The notes under the pieces were generated by a model that saw only the letters and a list, made by a program, of their open reading frames with translations, had not been told where the DNA came from and ran no database searches. Position numbers and translations under genes: made by a program. A DNA stretch of 64,000 nt from Mactra quadrangularis (Eukaryota; Mollusca; Bivalvia; Venerida; Mactridae): contig CM046309.1 in assembly GCA_025267735.1 (NCBI GenBank), positions 60,267,319-60,331,318 on the forward strand, written 5' to 3'. Below, in pieces: positions 59,170 to 64,000 of the stretch (its first letter is position 1; every line of letters begins with the position of its first letter).

Positions 59170-62052
59170 CTGAAATATCAAACAGTTACAGTCTGATCTC
59201 GATACAATGACATCCGTTACACTGACATTCTCGTTATACTGTCATATTTTATGGGAACCAATACCAACATGTACATGGTCGAAGAATTCATTATACTGAC
59301 ATATGCGTTATAACAACACATTTCTTGGAAACTAACAATGTCATTGTATCGAGATCTGACTGTATATGAATGTAAACAGTATTACAGGGTTTGTAATTCA
59401 TAGTTTTTACTGAGACCCAGGGTTTTATTTTTCAACTGCAGCATGGCATGGCATCGCTTAACCTGAGGTAGGCAGAAACTTAACTATGGTAAAATAACAA
59501 GTTTAAATGTATACAGTACTACAGGTTTCGAAACATGGCTAGTGAAAATTGATTTGGGCGAGTGAAAATTACTATCATCATTAATTAAATAAAATCTGTT
59601 TTATTTTCAACTGCAGCGAGCATCACATCTAATAAACTAAGGTAAGCAGTTCAAATGTCTAACATACAATCCCCATGAGGCCCCGTAAAGTGGATTCATT
59701 TCTATGAGATTATAATTTCATATGATTACAGTCTTACAGTCAGATTATGTTTCTACCTCATATATGATATTATTATATAATAAACATTGAATAAAGAATT
59801 GCTTGACTTACTTGCAACTGCAAGTTTTATGTTTGATTATGCATTTTTAGTAATATTGCTATTGAAATTTCCACCAGACTGTCGGTCTTGTGATCCGTAT
59901 ATTTTAACCGGACCGTCAGTGTTTTAGACGGACTCGGTCTTCGGTCTGGTGGCTAAATTCGAAGACTGTTCTTACTTAACATAGCAACCGAAGCACATGT
60001 TTATTTTAAAAAAAGATTGCGTAATTTCATTGCCTCGTTTTCCGCAGTGGTTTCCTTGTGGAACCAATGAAACTGCCTCATTAATTATTCATGATTACCA
60101 GATTTTCCTGACCAAATGGTCCAAGGTACATAACACAGCATAGTGGAGTAAAGTATTGTGGGATAACCGACGATGCAGTTTTAGCAATTTATCTTTATAG
60201 AAAATAGAAACAAAAACCTATCCTACCTCTTTTATTCTTATACACAAAGCATTTTGATCAAATGCTACACTTTCAGATAACTGTTTAAGATGTTCTTGGT
60301 ATCTCAGACATAATATCAACAAATGTTTAGGATCTAATTTCTCAATTGTATCTAAATCTCTAGTACTTGTAGGAAGATTCAGTGATCCTCTCATGATTGG
60401 ATAAAACATTGGTATAGTGTTTAGTCTTGTTAACTCTGGATCAGGATCTAGAAAATATACAAAACATAGTAAGAGCAGAAGTCAACTGGTAGGACTCGTG
60501 CTTAGGGATCAAGAGGTCCCGGGTTCAAACCCCAGTGGGGACACTACTAATTTCTTTGAGCATGAAACTGACCAGTGATTGCTTCGCTCTATCCAGGTAT
60601 AAATAGGTACCTGCAAGGAAGGTTTTTTCTGTTGCACCAATTTGTCGGATGCTCTAAGCGAAGTAAAAAACTCCCAAGAGAGATTGATAGATAGATAGCA
60701 GAAGCCCTATGACCAGAGATAAGTAACTTTATAGTTTGTGAACATGCTTCACTATAAAACTTGATATGATAAAACAAGTAAATCTGTGAGCTAATGCTCA
60801 CTAGTGATACCCCCGCCAAAATCTAAAAATATGCGACAAACAGGAAGTAGATGAGCGAGGAGCATGAAATCGCTTTACACCACATGGGACTATAGGATGA
60901 AGCAATATGCAAAGTTTCAGGCTGCTGCATGGTATAGTTGCTGAGAAAACTGTGACGGAAATTTTGTAACGGACGGACGGACGCACACACGCACGCACGC
61001 ACGGACAAGGGTAAAACAGTATACCCCCCTCTTCTTCGAAGCGGGGGTATAATTAAACATAATATCAGTGAATATACAGTGATGGGTCATTTATGTTTTT
61101 TGTTATAATCAACTAAATAGTCCTAACAATGCATCAAAATCCACACCCTAGTAAAATCACAAATATACAACTTTAAGTTGTATACAGTTTAAGTTTTTTT
61201 CTTAATTTTACCTTTTATATCAACTTGCCCATCAGCTACAACAACTATTGTATGTTTTAATTGTCCTGGTTGAGTGCCTAAAATATCACTTTCTCTGCTT
61301 ACAGTCTGTGCCGGCATTGTTGATGCACGTTTACGATTAGCAGCATTGCGTGGTGAAGTCTTAGGATTATCTGAAATAATAAAGCAAAGCTGATTTGTAA
61401 TAATACACCTAAATAAAAAAAATCAAAGGCAGACTTAATGTCATGGTACTTAGTCAGTCTACGAAATGAGGATATGAAAGTGGTTGTCCCAAAAGGTCAT
61501 TTTAGTAGCAAGTACAATATTCTGGTGATAGATTTTTGGTTGCCCAACAGAAATTATTGGTTGCCCAAACTAAAAAGAGGTTGACCCGGGCAACTGGACA
61601 CCCACTTATTTTCTTAGACTACTTATCTGTTGTAAAATAAAAAGAAGTGGCCAAATAGCTCAGTAGGCAGAGCACTCCTAGCAGACTGCATAGTTTTCAG
61701 AGGTATTAAATTTTAACAAAAACCTGAAAAACTATCTGTATCTGTGAGGGTACGTCGTAGTAACCAATATCTGCATTGATGATGACATACTAACAACTGA
61801 CACAGACTTGGGAAAATTTCTTATTCTACGTAACAGGTAGCCAGGTGGGACGATTACGCGCATACCCGGTGACAGGAATAGTTAAAATTTGGCCCTTCTG
61901 AGAATGTTAAGGGGTGTTTTTAAAGTGAACATACCTCCAGAGATAGGTTTACTGATAGAATATGATGTATACGGAATGTCTTCATCTCTCTGTGATTTTA
62001 TCTCACTTCCAGGAGCTCCTGCAGGTAGCTGACTACTTTGTTCAGATCCCAT
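58945..62052 (-). CDS. BORCS5: BORCS5 (myrlysin), BORC complex subunit 5, complete, 4 coding exons
   Basis: BORCS5 anchors the BORC complex to lysosomes, where BORC recruits the small GTPase ARL8 and through it kinesin, moving lysosomes outward. Exons in gene order: 62052-61935, 61370-61212, 60447-60227, 59169-58945, 723 bases with stop, 240 residues (human is 196). All introns are GT-AG with matching phases. The start MGSEQSS is the same as in the human protein and gives Gly2 for N-myristoylation, which tethers it to the membrane. Residues 8-80 are polar and probably disordered, and account for the extra length. IVVVADG (81-87) and the stretch LCLRYQEHLKQLSESVAFDQNAL (138-160, conserved core) match the family. 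The C-terminal half (167-225) is helical/coiled-coil, with KQKRYAKYAEQ and a final LEPFQMKDFGRK. It converges on cry1 with no overlap of coding sequence. Confidence 0.93.
59170..60226 (-). other. BORCS5 intron 3
   Basis: 1057 bases. Holds the MITE at 59187-59364 close to the acceptor. A palindromic stretch at 59876-59970 (CCAGACTGTCGGTC / GGTCTTCGGTCTGG) has a related copy near 63540-63640. Confidence 0.8.
59187..59364. mobile_element. Mariner-like MITE next to the BORCS5 exon 4 acceptor
   Basis: TACAGTCTGATCTCGATACA at the left is mirrored by TGTATCGAGATCTGACTGTA at the right, with one mismatch region; inner ATGACAT / ATGTCAT. 178 bp, TA at both edges. Its edge is 16 bases from the acceptor AG at 59170-59171. 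Confidence 0.8.
60227..60447 (-). CDS. BORCS5: BORCS5 coding exon 3
   Basis: Residues 93-166; acceptor TTCTAG, donor GTAGGA. Holds the best-conserved block, LDPKHLLILCLRYQEHL and VAFDQNAL. Confidence 0.95.
60475..60770 (+). mobile_element. SINE-B copy in BORCS5 intron 2
   Basis: TGGTAGGACTCGTGC, B box GGGTTCAAACCCC, then TTTGAGCATGAAACTGACC, CACCAATTTGTCGGATGC and GAGATTGATAGATAGATA; same long subfamily as the cry1 intron 2 copy. Confidence 0.78.
60774..61051 (-). mobile_element. F8 dispersed repeat in BORCS5 intron 2
   Basis: ACAAGTAAATCTGTGAGCTA to GAAGCGGGGGTATA, the inverse of the cry1 intron 6 copy. Includes a GGACGGACGG / CGCACGCACGCACG simple stretch at 60971-61003. Confidence 0.78.
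61212..61370 (-). CDS. BORCS5: BORCS5 coding exon 2
   Basis: Residues 40-92; acceptor TTTCAG, donor GTAAAA. Basic and Ser/Thr-rich linker ending in HTIVVVADGQVDIK. Confidence 0.92.
61371..61934 (-). other. BORCS5 intron 1
   Basis: 564 bases; contains a tRNA-like remnant (61648-61710) and TTGCCCA-type repeats (61480-61610). Confidence 0.8.
61648..61710 (+). mobile_element. tRNA-like SINE head remnant
   Basis: TAGCTCAGTAGGCAGAGCA has a good A box, but no B box follows, so it is not a tRNA gene. Confidence 0.45.
61935..62052 (-). CDS. BORCS5: BORCS5 coding exon 1
   Basis: Residues 1-39 plus one base; donor GTATGT. The start at 62050-62052 is fixed by the myristoylation motif. TTTCAG just upstream (62089-62094) could be an acceptor, in which case a noncoding 5' exon lies further right. 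Confidence 0.9.
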
Positions 62053-62088
62053 TGTTTACGGTGTTTACATTGAAACCAAGACTTTCAC

Positions 62089-63198
62089 CTGAAACGACAA
62101 GGATACAGATTCGCCATTTAAGTACAGTGGTCACTAAGGGCCATGAGTGATAGATTTAAGGAGCCAAGCCATGAAGTTAAAAACCCACATATACTAGAAA
62201 TAACAGTTTATAAAGTCAAGGCAATCAATCTGTCAAAAAATGCATCGCGAAAACTAATTACTTTTCTACTTCAGCAAGTACTACAAAATTGAAAACGTAT
62301 GTCAGCAATAATAGGCAAGTTGCTGATGTTTTTCAATTGTTTCCTAATGAAACAAAAGATAAGTTCCTTCGTAAATAAGAAAAAATCAACATCTGAAGAG
62401 ATTTGTTGATATTTTTTGTACCCGAAGTCTAAGTCAGTATAAAGTTAAAATATTCCGGACAAATGCTGTGCGGGACTAAGTGTGATTCGTTAGATCATGA
62501 ACCCTATGAAGGGCCCTTGGTTATATCTATTTTTTTAATTCGGCTTTGTGCGGGCTAAGACACTGTTTGGTATGAGAGGGACCGTGTCTAGTTTAAGATG
62601 TAATTGATATGGCATAAAATGACTATCCGATAATGAAAACAACATTATAATTAATTATGAGTATATATGTATTGATCAAGTTAGATCATAGACCCTATAC
62701 ATAAAGGGTCCTTGGTTAGACCAAATTATATAAATACAGTGTAAAAAAGTTTTTCAATCAGTTACAACGCACGAGCGCCTCGTGCAGAAATTGACACATG
62801 AAATTAGCGGTCTCCTTAATGAAACATCAAATATATAGATTATTATAAGCAAACTAGTGATTTAAATAAATGAGTAAAAATAACGAACGCGTTAATTCAG
62901 GATGGTACATTATTTAATTTGAAGACTGGATTGGAATTATAACAAATTGTTCCAATTCAAAGATTTGGTTTCCATTGGCCATGTAGGTTCTGTGGTATTT
63001 CAAACAGTACTAATTATCTTCCTGATTGCAAGAAGTTATGACGAACGACGAAGTTTACACAGTTATTTGTAAAACGGGTCCGACTTCTGTATTAGTTTTA
63101 AGGAACACAGTATGGTTTAATTAAATACTTTCTGTTTTGACTCACGATGCTGTGCGATTGATCTGTAAAAAAGCTCTTTGATAAATTTTATATCAAAC
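62089..63198. other. BORCS5 5' flank, noncoding
   Basis: Promoter not delimited. AGATCATGAACCCTATGAAG (about 62491) and AGATCATAGACCCTATACAT (about 62683), each followed by a GG-CCTTGGTTA end, form a direct repeat about 190 bases apart. Nothing else is recognised. Confidence 0.4.
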
Positions 63199-63199
63199 T

Positions 63200-63442
63200 G
63201 TGGTGCTTTTCACAAAAATTCTTACGAATAAAATCTTCGTAAGTCAAAAGCAAGAAACGTTAATAATACGCTTATTTTTTGGTTTATCAATTCTTATTAT
63301 TATACAAATTGTGTAGAATTGAGTATACCTTTTGAATATCATATCATAGTTATGCTAATTATCCATCTGACTTTGAAGTGCTAATTATATAAAACTGACT
63401 TACCAAGATTTTTTTCGCAAGAAAATTTGTGAAAAGCACCAC
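63200..63442. mobile_element. F7 MITE, second copy
   Basis: GTGGTGCTTTTCACAAAAAT at the left and AAATTTGTGAAAAGCACCAC at the right, with TTCGTAAGTCAAAA / TGACTTACCAAG inside. 243 bp against 244 bp for the copy at 37279-37522. Confidence 0.85.
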
Positions 63443-64000
63443 TGATACTCATGCTCTGTCTTATCAGGGAATTTGAAACAATTTCACACAAAATAACAAT
63501 TTTATATTGAATATGGAAAATGGTGGCTGGAAAAAGTTGGTGAACAGACGGCCCACAAACATTCTAAAAGTCACCGAACCAGAGGAAATTTCGATGGACT
63601 CGGTCGATGGTCCACAGGCTCAATTCGAAGACTGTAACAATTTCCTGTAACAGATAAATTAAAACCCACTAATTCTAGATGTGAATGGAAATAATGAAAG
63701 AATAAATTATAACTACTTAATATGATTGTGACACGTCACTAAAACAATGATACATGTTTACTGGTTGTCATCAACTCGCTGATGGATGGTTAAATCTCTT
63801 AATTTATCCCCAGGCTATTTCTATACTTCTTGACATAAGTAACACGACATCTAAATACAGAGAGCCTTCTTACAAATAATCTTAAAGATCAAATTCATCG
63901 AAGAAAATGAAAATCGATTAAGCGTAAAAATCTTACGTATTTATTGTATCTAAGCACACACACACGTATAACGCACGAAAAGTATCTATATATCGAGATA
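63443..64000. other. Noncoding right edge
   Basis: Contains a diverged copy of the 59876-59970 palindrome around 63540-63640 (GACTCGGTCGATGGTCCA, TTCGAAGACTGTAAC) and a short ACACACACAC run at 63954-63964. No gene is recognised. Confidence 0.4.

Larger units (their letters stand above)
60448..61211 (-). other. BORCS5 intron 2
   Basis: 764 bases, about three quarters filled by a SINE-B and an F8 repeat standing back to back. Confidence 0.85.

Noticed and set aside
61648..61710. tRNA gene inside BORCS5 intron 1
   Set aside because: Good A box but no T arm or B box.

Overview
The window is nuclear DNA of an animal, most likely a lophotrochozoan and probably a mollusc. The genes have many short GT-AG introns, and the one complete clock/photoreceptor gene is a Drosophila-type cryptochrome, a class kept by insects, annelids and molluscs. 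The intergenic DNA is AT-rich and full of tRNA-derived SINEs and short inverted-repeat (MITE-like) elements. The mollusc assignment is inference from overall character; no species marker was read.

Only three genes are recognised. (1) On the minus strand, 14102-14379 is the first coding exon of NOTUM, a secreted Wnt-inactivating carboxylesterase. It runs from the signal peptide to the conserved CNDGSSAG motif. No further NOTUM exon was recognised to its left, so the rest lies beyond the window edge, in exons I cannot see, or is lost. (2) On the plus strand, 43917-55123 is a complete cryptochrome in twelve coding exons, 1710 bases including stop, 569 residues. All junctions are in phase, and the flavin-site cysteine and tryptophan chain are present. 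(3) On the minus strand, 58945-62052 is a complete BORCS5 (BORC lysosome-positioning subunit) in four coding exons, 240 residues, with an intact N-myristoylation start. Cryptochrome and BORCS5 converge tail to tail about 3.8 kb apart, stop to stop.

Positions 1 to about 43.7 kb are otherwise a repeat landscape. It holds two SINE families, at least nine inverted-repeat element families (several with two to four copies here, one pair both 307 bp long), a 23-bp and a 74-bp tandem satellite, a 40-bp minisatellite, and a decayed non-LTR retrotransposon C-terminus sitting between the two ends of a MITE family. The same families recur inside the introns of cryptochrome and BORCS5. A small family of roughly 70-bp near-perfect hairpins occurs only in and around these two genes.

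The genes do not form one pathway: NOTUM acts outside the cell on Wnt ligands, cryptochrome is a flavin light sensor, and BORCS5 acts on lysosomes. The most interesting leads are the hairpin family, a cluster of candidate ETS, RFX X-box and D-box sites just upstream of the cryptochrome start, the unusual cryptochrome C-terminal tail, a MITE abutting the last BORCS5 splice acceptor, and the orphan NOTUM exon with two upstream TCF-type sites.
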